DNA of 64,000 nt from Echinometra lucunter (taxonomy: Eukaryota; Echinodermata; Echinoidea; Camarodonta; Echinometridae). Location: contig CM057158.1 in assembly GCA_029962745.1 (NCBI GenBank), positions 15,181,173-15,245,172 on the forward strand. The letters are read 5' to 3'. Under the pieces are notes generated by a model. It was not told the DNA's origin. It saw only the letters and a list, made by a program, of their open reading frames with translations, and ran no database searches. Of this stretch, positions 1-11,980 are shown in pieces (the stretch's first letter is position 1; the number at the start of each line of letters is the position of its first letter). A program made the position numbers and the translations under genes.

Positions 1-587
1 TGAAAAAGCAGGAAAATTAGAGATGAATGAAAGACTGCATACTCCATGAACATTTAAAAAACATAAGATATCTATGATGTATTAAAATATATGAATATGA
101 AATTTTATGGATGAAATAACATTATAAACATGATATGCATTGCATGAAATGAATTCAGAGTAGCTCACTTCCATTTGCATGAAAAAGTTTGTTTATTACT
201 AGGGCAAATGCAAGCATCTTCTTCCAATTGGAACCGACTGTATCCTAAGCCCACTAACACTGATATTACCACATCTAATGATGTCATTGAATTCTTAAAG
301 CCTGCTTGAGCATAGTAAAGACTGAATATGAAATAATGTAGGTCATAGCTTAGATGAAAATTTATGTTCATAATATAACTATACTTGGGAGTATATGGGA
401 CATGAAGAGACCAAAAAAAAAAAAAAAAAAAAATACAACCCTAAGACTTGCAATTTCTTCAGTACCGTAATCAAATAGAAAAGAATGATGATATGACATG
501 AGAGGATTAGAATCAGAGCTATTAATCCATGAAAGGTGTTTGGTATTAGTAAAATGTAATTTTTTTTTAGTGAATGAATGAACATAC
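1..587. other. HYR-array intron sequence
   Basis: This is AT-rich intron of the array, homologous to the introns at 1650-2246 and 4132-4695. It contains a poly-A tract near 412-431. The next HYR exon is expected left of the window. Confidence 0.75.
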
Positions 588-836
588 CAGATGTAATAGT
601 GACAGTAAATGAACAAGAGTTCTGATTTCCAGTAGGATCAGTAAATCTGTAGGTGACAGTCGTTGTTCCAACAGGAAATAAACTTCCAGATTGGTGACTA
701 GCATCTACCAGGGATGCACTACCAGAGTTATCAGTAGCAGTAGGAAAAGCAAATGTAATTTGTCTTGAAGGGGTGCCAAAAGGTACTGTTTGACTTATGT
801 CACTTGGACAAGTCACAACTGGTGGAGTGGAATCGA
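588..836 (-). CDS. HYR exon 1 (leftmost)
   Basis: The exon is 249 nt, phase 1-1. The acceptor is ...CCTTAG before TCGATTCC and the donor is CTG/GTATGTTC. It differs from its neighbours by an Arg instead of Ser in the VTY(R/S)FTDPTG strand. The right-flank intron (897 onward) is of the type also found beside exons 4, 7 and 9. Confidence 0.9.
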
Positions 837-3800
837 CTAAGGATTGAAAAAGCAGGAAAATGAGAGAGGAATGAAAGACTGCATACTCCACAAACATTAA
901 AAAAACATGAGATATCTATGATGTGTTAAAAGAAGTGGTATAAATATTATTTTTTTTGGATGAAACAACATCATGGACATGAGTAGGATGAAATAAATTC
1001 AAAAAGATGAATTCCAACATTTACATGACAACTTGTTTTAGGGCAAGTTCACGCAATTCGATGCCATTTAGTAGCAATCACATCCTAAGTTTATTAACAG
1101 TAATATAACTATACCCCATGATGTAACTGAATTTTTAAAGCCTGCTTTGATTAGGAAATACAAAATATGAAATAATCTAAAAGTTTTGATGAAAATCTAT
1201 ATTCATGAATATACCTGGAGGTATATGAGAAACCAAGAGAAAAAAAACCCCTCAGACTTGCCCTTTAACAAGTATTCACATAGAAAAGAATACATATAAT
1301 GATATAAAATCAGATGTTTAGAAACAGAGAAAATGATTTCATGAGAGCTGATTAGAGTGAACAGACATGCATGTAAAAATTTGTTAGTAGATGAACATAC
1401 CAGATGTAATAGTGACAGTAAATGAACAAGAGTTCTGATTTCCAGTAGGATCAGTAAAGCTGTAGGTGACAGTTGTTGTTCCAACAGGAAATAAACTTCC
1501 AGATTGGTGACTAGCATCTACCAGGGATGCGCTACCAGAGTTATCAGTAGCAGTAGGAAAAGCAAATGTAATTTGTCTTGAAGGGGTGCCAAAAGGTACT
1601 GTTTGACTTATGTCACTTGGACAAGTCACAACTGGTGGAGTGGAATCGACTAAGGATTGAAAAAGCAGGAAAATGAGAGATGAATGAAAGACTGCATACT
1701 CTATGAACATTTCAAAAAACATAAGACATCTATGATGTATTAGAAATGTATGAATATGAAATTTTATGGATGAAATAACATTATAAACATGATATGCATT
1801 GCATGAAATGAATTAAAAATAGCTCACTTTCATTTGCATGAAAAAGTATGTTTATTACTAGGGCAAATCAAAGTATCTTCTTCCAACTGGAACAGACTGT
1901 ATCTTAAGCTCATTAACTCTGGTATTACCACATCTAATGATGTCACTGAATTTTTAAAGCCTGCTTGAGCATAGGAAAGACTGAATATGAAATAATGTAG
2001 GTAATGGTTTTGATGAAAATTTATGTTCATAATATAACTATACTTTAGGACTATATGGGAAATGAAGAGACCAAAAAAAAAAAAATAAATAAATAAAATA
2101 CAACCCTAAGACTTGCAATTTCTTCAGTAATCAAATGGAAAAGAATGATGATATGACATGAGAAGATTAGAATCAGAGCTATTAATCCATGAAAGGTGTT
2201 TGGTATTAGTAAAATGTAATTTTTTTTAGTGAATGAATGAACATACCAGATGTAATAGTGATAGTAAATGAACAAGAGTTCTGATTTCCAGTAGGATCAG
2301 TAAAGCTGTAGGTGACAGTCGTTGTTCCAACAGGAAATAAACTTCCAGATTGGTGACTAGCATCTACCAGGGATGCGCTACCAGAGTTATCAGTAGCAGT
2401 AGGAAAAGCAAATGTAATTTGTCTTGAAGGGGTGCCAAAAGGTACTGTTTGACTTATGTCACTTGGACAAGTCACAACTGGTGGAGTGGAATCGACTAAG
2501 GATTGAAAAAGCAGGAAAATGAATAATGAATGAAAGACTGCACACTCCATGAACATTTCAAAAAACATAAGACATCTATGATGTATTAAAGATGTATAAA
2601 TATGAAATTTCATGGATGAAATAACATTATAAACATGATAGGCATTGCATGAAATGAATTCAAAATAGATCACTTCCATTTGCATGAAAAAATTTGTTTA
2701 TTACTGGGGCAAATGCAAGCATCTTCTTCCAACTGGAACCGACTGTATCCTAAGCCCACTAACACTGATATTACCACATCTAATGATGCCCTTAAAATTT
2801 TTAAAGCCTGCTTGAGCTTAGGAAAGACTAAATATGAAAAAATGTAGGTCATAGCTTTGATGAAAATTCATGTTCATAATATAACTATACTTGGGAGTAT
2901 ATGGGAAATGAAGAGACAAAAAACAAAACAAACAAACCCCCCCCCCTAAGACTAGCAATTTCTCCAGTAATCAAATAGAAAAGAATGATGATATGACATG
3001 AGAAGATTAGAATCAGAGCTTTTAATCCATGAAAGGTGTTTGGTATTAGTAAAATGTAATTTTTTTTAGTGAATGAATGAACATACCAGATGTAATAGTG
3101 ATAGTAAATGAACAGGAGTTCTGATTTCCAGTAGGATCAGTAAAGCTGTAGGTGACAGTTGTTGTTCCAACAGGAAATAAACTTCCAGATTGGTGACTAG
3201 CATCTACCAGGGATGCACTACCAGAGTTATCAGTAGCAGTAGGAAAAGCAAATGTAATTTGTCTTGAAGGGGTGCCAAAAGGTACTGTTTGACTTATGTC
3301 ACTTGGACAAGTCACAACGGGTGGAGTGGAATCGACTAAGGATTGAAAAAGCAGGAAAATGAGAGAGGAATGAAAGACTGCATACTCCACGAACATTAAA
3401 AAAACATGAGATATCTATGATGTGTTAAAAGAAGTGGTATAAATATTAATTTTTTTGGATGAAACAACATCACGGACATGAGTTGGATGAAATAAATTCA
3501 AAAAGATGAATTCTAACATTTACACGACAACTTGTTTTAGGGCAAGTTCATGCAATTCGATGCCATTTAGTAGCAATCGCATCCTAAGTTTATTAACAGT
3601 AATATAACCATACCCCATGATGTAACTGAAATTTTAAAGCCTGCTTTCGATTAGAAATTAATGTAAAAGTTTTGATGAAAATCTATATTCATTAATATAC
3701 CTGGAGGTATATGAGACACCAAGAGACAAAAAACCATAGACTTGCCCTTTAACAAGTATTCACATAGAAAGAATACATATAATGTATAAAATCGGACGTT

Positions 3801-6800
3801 TAGAAACAGAGAAAATTATTTCATGAGAGCTGATTAGAGTGAACAGACATGCATGTAAAAATTTGTTAGTAGATGAACATACCAGATGTAATAGTGATAG
3901 TAAATGAACAAGAGTTCTGATTTCCAGTAGGATCAGTAAAGCTGTAGGTGACAGTTGTTGTTCCAACAGGAAATAAACTTCCAGATTGGTGACTAGCATC
4001 TACCAGGGATACGCTACCAGAGTTATCAGTAGCAGTAGGAAAAGCAAATGTAATTTGTCTTGAAGGGGTGCCAAAAGGTACTGTTTGACTTATGTCACTT
4101 GGACAAGTCACAACTGGTGGAGTGGAATCGACTAAGGATTGAAAAAGCAGGAAAATGAATAATGAATGAAAGACTTCAAAACATAAGATATCTATGATGT
4201 ATGTATAAATATGAAATTTTATGGATGAAATAACATTATAAACATGATATGCATTGCATGAAATGAATTCAAAGTAGCTCACTTCCATTTGCATGAAAAA
4301 GTTTGTTTATTACTAGGGCAAATGCAAGCATCTTCTTCCCATTGGAACCAACTGTATCCTAAGCCCACTAACACTGATATTACCACATCTAATGATGTCA
4401 CTGAATTTTTAAAGCCTCCTTGAGCTTAGGAAAGACTGAATATGAAACAATGTAGGTCATAGCTTTGATGAAAATTTATGTTCATAATATAACTATACTT
4501 GGGAGTACATGGGACATGAAGAGACTCACCCCCCCCCCCCCAAAAAAAAACCCCCTAAGACTTGCAATTTCTTCAGTAATCAAATAGAAAAGAATGATGA
4601 TATGACATGAGAAGATTAGAATCAGAGCTATTATTCCATGAAAGGTGTTTGGTATTAGTAAAATGTAATTTTTTTTAGTGAATGAATGAACATACCAGAT
4701 GTAATAGTGATAGTAAATGAACAGGAGTTCTGATTTCCAGTAGGATCAGTAAAGCTGTAGGTGACAGTCGTTGTTCCAACAGGAAATAAACTTCCAGATT
4801 GGTGACTAGCATCGACCAGGGATGCGCTACCAGAGTTATCAGTAGCAGTAGGAAAAGCAAATGTAATTTGTCTTGAAGGGGTGCCAAAAGGTACTGTTTG
4901 ACTTATGTCACTTGGACAAGTCACAACTGGTGGAGTGGAATCGACTAAGGATTGAAAAAGCAGGAAAATGAATAATGAATGAAAGACTGCACACTCCATG
5001 AACATTTCAAAAAACATAAGACATCTATGATGTATTAAAGATGTATAAATATGAAATTTCATGGATGAAATAACATTATAAACATGATAGGCATTGCATG
5101 AAATGAATTCAAAATAGATCACTTCCATTTGCATGAAAAATTTTGTTTATTACTGGGGCAAATGCAAGCATCTTCTTCCAACTGGAACCGACTGTATCCT
5201 AAGCCCACTAACACTGATATTACCACATCTAATGATGCCCTTAAAATTTTTAAAGCCTGCTTGAGCTTAGGAAAGACTAAATATGAAAAAATGTAGGTCA
5301 TAGCTTTGATGAAAATTCATGTTCATAATATAACTATACTTGGGAGTATATGGGAAATGAAGAGACAAAAAAACAAAACAAACAAACCCCCCCTAAGACT
5401 AGCAATTTCTCCAGTAATCAAATAGAAAAGAATGATGATATGACATGAGAAGATTAGAATCAGAGCTTTTAATCCATGAAAGGTGTTTGGTATTAGTAAA
5501 ATGTAATTTTTTTTAGTGAATGAATGAACATACCAGATGTAATAGTGATAGTAAATGAACAGGAGTTCTGATTTCCAGTAGGATCAGTAAAGCTGTAGGT
5601 GACAGTTGTTGTTCCAACAGGAAATAAACTTCCAGATTGGTGACTAGCATCTACCAGGGATGCACTACCAGAGTTATCAGTAGCAGTAGGAAAAGCAAAT
5701 GTAATTTGTCTTGAAGGGGTGCCAAAAGGTACTGTTTGACTTATGTCACTTGGACAAGTCACAACGGGTGGAGTGGAATCGACTAAGGATTGAAAAAGCA
5801 GGAAAATGAGAGAGGAATGAAAGACTGCATACTCCACGAACATTAAAAAAACATGAGATATCTATGATGTGTTAAAAGAAGTGGTATAAATATTAATTTT
5901 TTGGATGAAACAACATCACGGACATGAGTTGGATGAAATAAATTCAAAAAGATGAATTCTAACATTTACACGACAACTTGTTTTAGGGCAAGTTCATGCA
6001 ATTCGATGCCATTTAGTAGCAATCGCATCCTAAGTTTATTAACAGTAATATAACCATACCCCATGATGTAACTGAAATTTTAAAGCCTGCTTTCGATTAG
6101 AAATTAATGTAAAAGTTTGATGAAAATCTATATTCATTAATATACCTGGAGGTATATGAGACACCAAGAGACAAAAAACCATAGACTTGCCCTTTAACAA
6201 GTATTCACATAGAAAGAATACATATAATGTATAAAATCGGACGTTTAGAAACAGAGAAAATTATTTCATGAGAGCTGATTAGAGTGAACAGACATGCATG
6301 TAAAAATTTGTTAGTAGATGAACATACCAGATGTAATAGTGATAGTAAATGAACAAGAGTTCTGATTTCCAGTAGGATCAGTAAAGCTGTAGGTGACAGT
6401 TGTTGTTCCAACAGGAAATAAACTTCCAGATTGGTGACTAGCATCTACCAGGGATACGCTACCAGAGTTATCAGTAGCAGTAGGAAAAGCAAATGTAATT
6501 TGTCTTGAAGGGGTGCCAAAAGGTACTGTTTGACTTATGTCACTTGGACAAGTCACAACTGGTGGAGTGGAATCGACTAAGGATTGAAAAAGCAGGAAAA
6601 TGAATAATGAATGAAAGACTTCAAAAACATAAGATATCTATGATGTATGTATAAATATGAAATTTTATGGATGAAATAACATTATAAACATGATATGCAT
6701 TGCATGAAATGAATTCAAAGTAGCTCACTTCCATTTGCATGAAAAAGTTTGTTTATTACTAGGGCAAATGCAAGCATCTTCTTCCCATTGGAACCAACTG

Positions 6801-9800
6801 TATCCTAAGCCCACTAACACTGATATTACCACATCTAATGATGTCACTGAATTTTTAAAGCCTCCTTGAGCTTAGGAAAGACTGAATATGAAACAATGTA
6901 GGTCATAGCTTTGATGAAAATTTATGTTCATAATATAACTATACTTGGGAGTACATGGGACATGAAGAGACCCCCCCCCCCAAAAAAAAAAAAAAAAAAA
7001 AAAAAAAAGATACAACCCTAAGACTTGCAATTTCTTCAGTAATCAAATAGAAAAGAATGATGATATGACATGAGAAGATTAGAATCAGAGCTATTATTCC
7101 ATGAAAGGTGTTTGGTATTAGTAAAATGTAATTTTTTTAGTAAATGAATGAACATACCAGATGTAATAGTGATAGTAAATGAACAGGAGTTCTGATTTCC
7201 AGTAGGATCAGTAAAGCTGTAGGTGACAGTTGTTGTTCCAACAGGAAATAAACTTCCAGATTGGTGACTAGCATCGACCAGGGATGCACTACCAGAGTTA
7301 TCAGTAGCAGTAGGAAAAGCAAATGTAATTTGTCTTGAAGGGGTGCCAAAAGGTACTGTTTGACTTATGTCACTTGGACAAGTCACAACTGGTGGAGTGG
7401 AATCAACTAAGGATTGAAAAAGCAGGAAAATGAGAGATGAATGAAAGACTGCATACTCCACGAACATTTAAAAAACATGAGATATCTATGATGTGTTAAA
7501 AGAAGTGGTATAAATATTATATTTTATGGATGAAATAACATTATGAACATATATGTGTTGGATAAAATGAATTCAAAATAACTGAACTGCATTTGCATGT
7601 AAATTTGTTAATTAATAGGGCAAGTCCAACCATTTTATTTGAATTGGTACCAACTGTATCCTAATAATTATAATAAATATAGGTTTTCCCGTCCAATTTC
7701 GCACCTTACATGCAAAAGTAAAGATACGTCATTCAATTTTGCACATAGTGCATGAGAAAGTATAAATAGGTCATTCAATTTCATGGACAGGGCAGCCAAA
7801 ATCATCAATCGGCATTCAATATATAAAGAGCACAAGGTCATGAGTAAATTTGTTAAAATTAGGGCATATGATAAACTTAGAATTGTCTGAAGCAATGATG
7901 CATGTGTAGCAGAAACATAATATGGATCCTTGTTGTTTGATGAACTATGTACAGGAAATTTTAATGTAGGCCTAGATCTATGTAACGTTACAGCTCTACA
8001 AGAGTGTTGGCTCTAGCCTAGCTTAGTAGTAGGTTTATCGGTATTGCACGTCATGCCAGTGGTTATTTACCAGCGGCTGTATAATGACCAATGACCACAT
8101 GGAAAACATCAAACTTTCCACATTCCACTGATAAAATATAAAGTGACTAGATGCTACATGCACCGCTAATAATGACGATGTTCACTTTTCCAGTATACTA
8201 CAATATGGTATGCACAAGGTTGAGGCTGTCCTACATATAGGTAACTACTGGGGCAGTGCAGCGCATAAAAGCTATACGTGCTAGTCAAATCCACCTCATG
8301 CTCCACCTTCATGATGGAGTGAGATATACAATCACTTAGGGTGCACTGCTTCAGTTGGTATTTGCTCGATTTAATATTAGTGATTGCACTGACGTGCATG
8401 TGCAATTCGCATGCACTTTCCTTATGCACAATATTGTGAAAAAAATGCATGGTTTACTTGAATGTCATATGACTGGCTCTAAGCCAATCATTTGATTAAG
8501 ATCCATTAAGGAATGCATTGACTGGCTCAACAACTGCACATGTATACTGTGACTGATACAAAGTGTCATATTTATAGTGGAACAGAAAACCCAAGCTTTT
8601 AAAACTTGGCATCAATCAAACATGCATACGTCTTGAAAACTTATATTCTTATGTTGCAAATTACAATGAGGGTGCCCAAATATTTTTTTAGATTATCATT
8701 TTCTGGTGAAAAAATGTGAAATTAAACATAAAATGGTCAGCCTGTCACATGTCTCACCGCATTGCAGTTTAAGAGAAATTATAACAGTCAGTAAAAAAAA
8801 AAATTTTCAAGCACAACTTGGGGTCCTCATTTTGATTTCTTTTTATGCTTCTTTCTTCATTCCATTTGCAATGCTCTAAAATCAAGTTTTAATACACTAA
8901 AGTCTGCCTCTACCTGATGTAAGCTGGCTAACCTGATCATAAACTTTTAACATGTGCACAGACTTTATTCCTTGCAGAACATTTCCAAATAAAAAATGGG
9001 TCTAACAAAGAAGCTCCCCAATAACTTGGGCAAGAGTTGCGTATTGTTGATTAGCATCCCATCAACATGTATGCACGGCTGAAAAATTAAATGATTAGTA
9101 AATAAATTTATTCTAGGAGTAACAAGGCAAATAGTGATTATTTCCTATTCCTCTGTCTAGTGGTTCATTTATTTTTCTTCCTTTTTTTCTGGAGTAATCT
9201 CTAGCACAGAAACTTTAATAATTTAGCATTAATCTATTTTGAATCCCATGCAATTGTGCCTTTTCATACAAGTGAGCATGTGAGCATGTTTGCCGGACTC
9301 CTCAGAGTCTCACATTTTACAAAATGCTACAAAATATTACACGCAAGATCACAGAGATACATATGCCATCATAAAACTTTTCAAATTTTGGAAAAAATGG
9401 TATCTTCTTGACTGAATCACTTCTCCTAGACAAAATGCCAATGTAAAATAAATTTTTTACAAAATAACTTGTGTAAATCTATCAATATAAATCATTCCAG
9501 TGCAAAAGTATGAAGATCATTAAAAACCTGTTACGTGAATAAAATGAGGAAAACAGGAATAATACATGTATGTCTAATAAAATCATGCTTCAAGCATCAT
9601 GTAAACAATAGTTCAATCACACATTGTCATGCTTAAAAACCTTGAAAAGGTCATGGTTATTTTCATGTGCAAAGGGACTGTATGATATATAAATCTTACT
9701 CAAATATGCACTCAATGCTAATATCTCATTTTTTTTCAAAATGCCTTTTACCTGTTGAACACTATTAGCCTGAAATATTTTGGGCTAGGGTCTATGGAAA

Positions 9801-11480
9801 ATATGTGCGTTATAGTGAAATCAAATCATGCTCTAAGGGTTATCATACATTTTGTGTCATTTCTTAAAAAGGACAAAGTCTGCATGTCCTATAAGTGACC
9901 ACTGTATTTTCTGAAACAATCACTGAAATTCCGGTATACAGAAATCACTGAAAATCCTTTTCTACTTACTTGCATTCACTGTGACTGTAAAGCTGCACGA
10001 AGCCTGATTTCCACTCTCATCTGCATATGTGAAGGAAACAGTGGACGTAATTCCAACGGGGAATAGAGCTCCAGAATTGTGGCTTCGAGTTACCAAAGAG
10101 AAGACTCCTGAGTTGTCTGTAACTACAGGATCGTTGAATGTAACAGCAAGACTAGTTGTTCCTAGTTGTACAGTTCTAGTTATGTCACCTGGGCATTCCA
10201 CATTTGGGGGTGTACTATCAACTGAGATAATGGGAAAAGAAATCTTCATTAATTACTAAATGTTGAATCAATGACTAAAAACCATGAAAGGTATAACAGG
10301 AACAATGTCAACATAAATGTGTCTTTAAAAAACCCAATATAACACACTCATATCCAATAAAAGTTCTACTAATACCTGTAGCATATAAGAAAGATTAAAA
10401 AAAGGGATAAAAGAAATAAAGGTATTTCAAAAACAGATTTGTCACACCTCTGATGCATAACATGTAGCACATCCACATGTATATCAACACAAGTTCAAGA
10501 CAGTTTTAGATGATTTTATTTATGTCTTCCTCTTCATAATTCATCACTCCAAAACTTACAATTGATTTTTCAAAAATGAACAATTGGACCCTATCCTACT
10601 AACTGAACAACAATAAGTGTTAAATATATTCTCTGGGCTGTGCTCTTTGTTTACATGTATCTTCAAGATACATACAGAAATTGCTTGCTATTAAGTTAAT
10701 ATCAAAAGAATGCAATTATCTATGGCTTGACATATGAACACTAAATTCCATCTTAGACAATTTCATAACATCTCTGAAGGATCTATCTAAAAAAACACTC
10801 ATCAAATACACATAAAGTATGATTGATGTGTTTTCAACGCGTTTTAAATGCGTTTCAAGTATCAGTGAAACTGGCCACTTTGAAATCTGTCAACGAATTG
10901 TCTTGAATCGTTGAGTGCAAATGGCTTGAGAATAACATGCAACTGAAGCCTACATATATATCTATTACTAATCCCTTTAATCTTGGTATACAAATCTTTG
11001 CTTACAGTATATCTTCTTATTTGGGGGAATTTAAACACAATAAAGTGTCCACTAGAAGGAAAATAAAGTTTCCTTACACTTAACACACAACAACATGGAG
11101 GCTTAATAATGGGTATGAACAGACCTTAAATTAATTCTGTAGAGTTCTTGCAAATTGGTGTCATAAATATGCAGAACTTCAAAAGAACATCTTAAAGGGG
11201 TGACGTGAAGTAATTGTGACTATGCAGCAACTTGTCTGCAATGGGATTTCCAGGCTTACTCTCAACATACAGTTAAGATTAACTTGCAACTCACCAGATA
11301 CGAGAATAACTGTGAAGCTACACTGTGCTGTGTTAAAACTCCCATCCCTATAGGTATATGTGACAGTGGTAGATCCAAGTGTAAACAGAGTGCCTGATGC
11401 TGGGGTCAGGCTCACTAGTATGGGTTCCTCTCCTGAATTGTCTGAAACTGTGGCTGCTGGGATGTCAACTATTTGTGAGG
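588..11480 (-). CDS. HYR-domain (hyalin-like) gene, internal part, at least 11 exons
   Basis: This partial gene is read leftwards and encodes tandem HYR domains, an immunoglobulin-like adhesion module of extracellular and cell-surface proteins such as sea-urchin hyalin. Eleven exons are visible. Each fully visible one starts after AG, ends before GT, and is phase 1 at both ends, so exons can be duplicated or skipped without breaking the frame. Each encodes about 83 residues beginning VDSTPP, with two conserved cysteines (one near the start, in CP(S/G)D, one near the end, in a CSFTVT-type strand) and a central TDNSG motif. No signal peptide, transmembrane segment, start or stop was seen: the 3' end is left of base 588 and the 5' end is in or beyond the gap at 11481. 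It could be hyalin itself or another HYR/Sushi/EGF mosaic protein; the visible part cannot decide. Confidence 0.88.
1401..1649 (-). CDS. HYR exon 2
   Basis: The exon is 249 nt, phase 1-1, with the same splice sites as exon 1. It encodes the standard HYR with VTYSFTDPTG and a CSFTVTI end strand. Its left-flank intron (ACAGACATGCATG near 1360) matches those of exons 5 and 8, which marks it as the same position in the higher-order repeat. Confidence 0.9.
2247..2495 (-). CDS. HYR exon 3
   Basis: The exon is 249 nt, phase 1-1. The end strand reads CSFTITI rather than CSFTVTI. Together with its flanks it is nearly identical to exon 6, which lies 2,449 bp further right, and it opens the first copy of the duplicated three-exon block. 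Confidence 0.9.
3087..3335 (-). CDS. HYR exon 4
   Basis: The exon is 249 nt, phase 1-1. It shares the rare base change giving ACAACGGGTGG near its 5' end (about 3316) only with exon 7, 2,447 bp away. This supports exons 4 and 7 as block-duplication partners. The right flank is of the exon 1 type. Confidence 0.9.
3883..4131 (-). CDS. HYR exon 5
   Basis: The exon is 249 nt, phase 1-1. It carries NSGSVSLVD where most copies have NSGSASLVD; only exon 8 shares this Val. The right-flank intron has a short deletion also shared with exon 8. Confidence 0.9.
4696..4944 (-). CDS. HYR exon 6
   Basis: The exon is 249 nt, phase 1-1. It is the block partner of exon 3. It carries a silent GCATCGACC variant (about 4810) found elsewhere only in exon 9. 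Confidence 0.9.
5534..5782 (-). CDS. HYR exon 7
   Basis: The exon is 249 nt, phase 1-1. It is the block partner of exon 4, sharing its private ACAACGGGTGG variant and its flanking introns. Confidence 0.9.
6328..6576 (-). CDS. HYR exon 8
   Basis: The exon is 249 nt, phase 1-1. It is the block partner of exon 5 (shared Ala-to-Val change and shared intron deletion). Confidence 0.9.
7158..7406 (-). CDS. HYR exon 9, chimeric
   Basis: The exon is 249 nt, phase 1-1. The left flank and the GCATCGACC variant match exon 6, but the adjacent GGATGCACTACC and the right-flank intron match exons 1, 4 and 7. This implies a crossover or conversion inside the exon near 7275-7290. The 5' end has a private TTGATTCC instead of TCGATTCC, which is silent for Val. 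Confidence 0.9.
7407..9969. other. Intron between HYR exons 9 and 10
   Basis: Array-type intron sequence continues to about 7650, then unique AT-rich DNA follows. No HYR, RNA gene or transposase coding was recognised. Confidence 0.6.
9970..10221 (-). CDS. HYR exon 10, divergent
   Basis: The exon is 252 nt, phase 1-1; the acceptor is ATCTCAG/TTGATAG and the donor is GCAA/GTAAGTAG. It encodes VDSTPPNVECPGDI, then VTDNSG, FPVGIT and a CSFTVTV end strand. It is clearly a HYR domain but well diverged from the nine-copy array, so it did not take part in the recent amplification. Confidence 0.9.
10222..11294. other. Intron between HYR exons 10 and 11
   Basis: This is unique AT-rich sequence with no recognised feature. 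Confidence 0.6.
11295..11480 (-). CDS. HYR exon 11, cut by the assembly gap
   Basis: This is the C-terminal two thirds of a HYR domain (VSDNSG, TLGSTTVTYTY, CSFTVILVS) ending at a GTGAGTTG donor, phase 1. The N-terminal part, including the first cysteine, lies in the N run that begins at 11481. Confidence 0.85.
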
Positions 11481-11980
11481 NNNNNNNNNNNNNNNNNNNN
11501 NNNNNNNNNNNNNNNNNNNNNNNNNNNNNNNNNNNNNNNNNNNNNNNNNNNNNNNNNNNNNNNNNNNNNNNNNNNNNNNNNNNNNNNNNNNNNNNNNNNN
11601 NNNNNNNNNNNNNNNNNNNNNNNNNNNNNNNNNNNNNNNNNNNNNNNNNNNNNNNNNNNNNNNNNNNNNNNNNNNNNNNNNNNNNNNNNNNNNNNNNNNN
11701 NNNNNNNNNNNNNNNNNNNNNNNNNNNNNNNNNNNNNNNNNNNNNNNNNNNNNNNNNNNNNNNNNNNNNNNNNNNNNNNNNNNNNNNNNNNNNNNNNNNN
11801 NNNNNNNNNNNNNNNNNNNNNNNNNNNNNNNNNNNNNNNNNNNNNNNNNNNNNNNNNNNNNNNNNNNNNNNNNNNNNNNNNNNNNNNNNNNNNNNNNNNN
11901 NNNNNNNNNNNNNNNNNNNNNNNNNNNNNNNNNNNNNNNNNNNNNNNNNNNNNNNNNNNNNNNNNNNNNNNNNNNNNNNN
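11481..11980. other. Assembly gap (500 N)
   Basis: Exactly 500 N. It hides the start of HYR exon 11 and the left boundary of segmental-duplication copy A. All three gaps in the window have this length, so the true size is unknown. Confidence 0.99.

Larger units (their letters stand above)
2247..7157. repeat. Higher-order tandem repeat, 2.45-kb block of three HYR exons
   Basis: Exons 3-4-5 and 6-7-8 with their introns recur at offsets of 2449, 2447 and 2445 bp. Private substitutions and indels are shared between partners (3/6, 4/7, 5/8). The near-identity runs on through the left flank of exon 9. Single-exon spacing is about 794-846 bp, so the block sits on top of an older one-exon tandem repeat. 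Poly-A and poly-C tracts in the introns (412-431, about 2937-2946, 4528-4549, 6971-7008) vary between copies. Confidence 0.92.

Noticed and set aside
2206..4887. Alternative-frame proteins within HYR exons (Leu-rich)
   Set aside because: They are shifted-frame shadows of the HYR coding sequence.
379..7467. Methionine-started proteins around each HYR exon (with hydrophobic leader-like sequence)
   Set aside because: The hydrophobic stretch is translated intron and pyrimidine tract just before the acceptor; the same artefact recurs at every exon.
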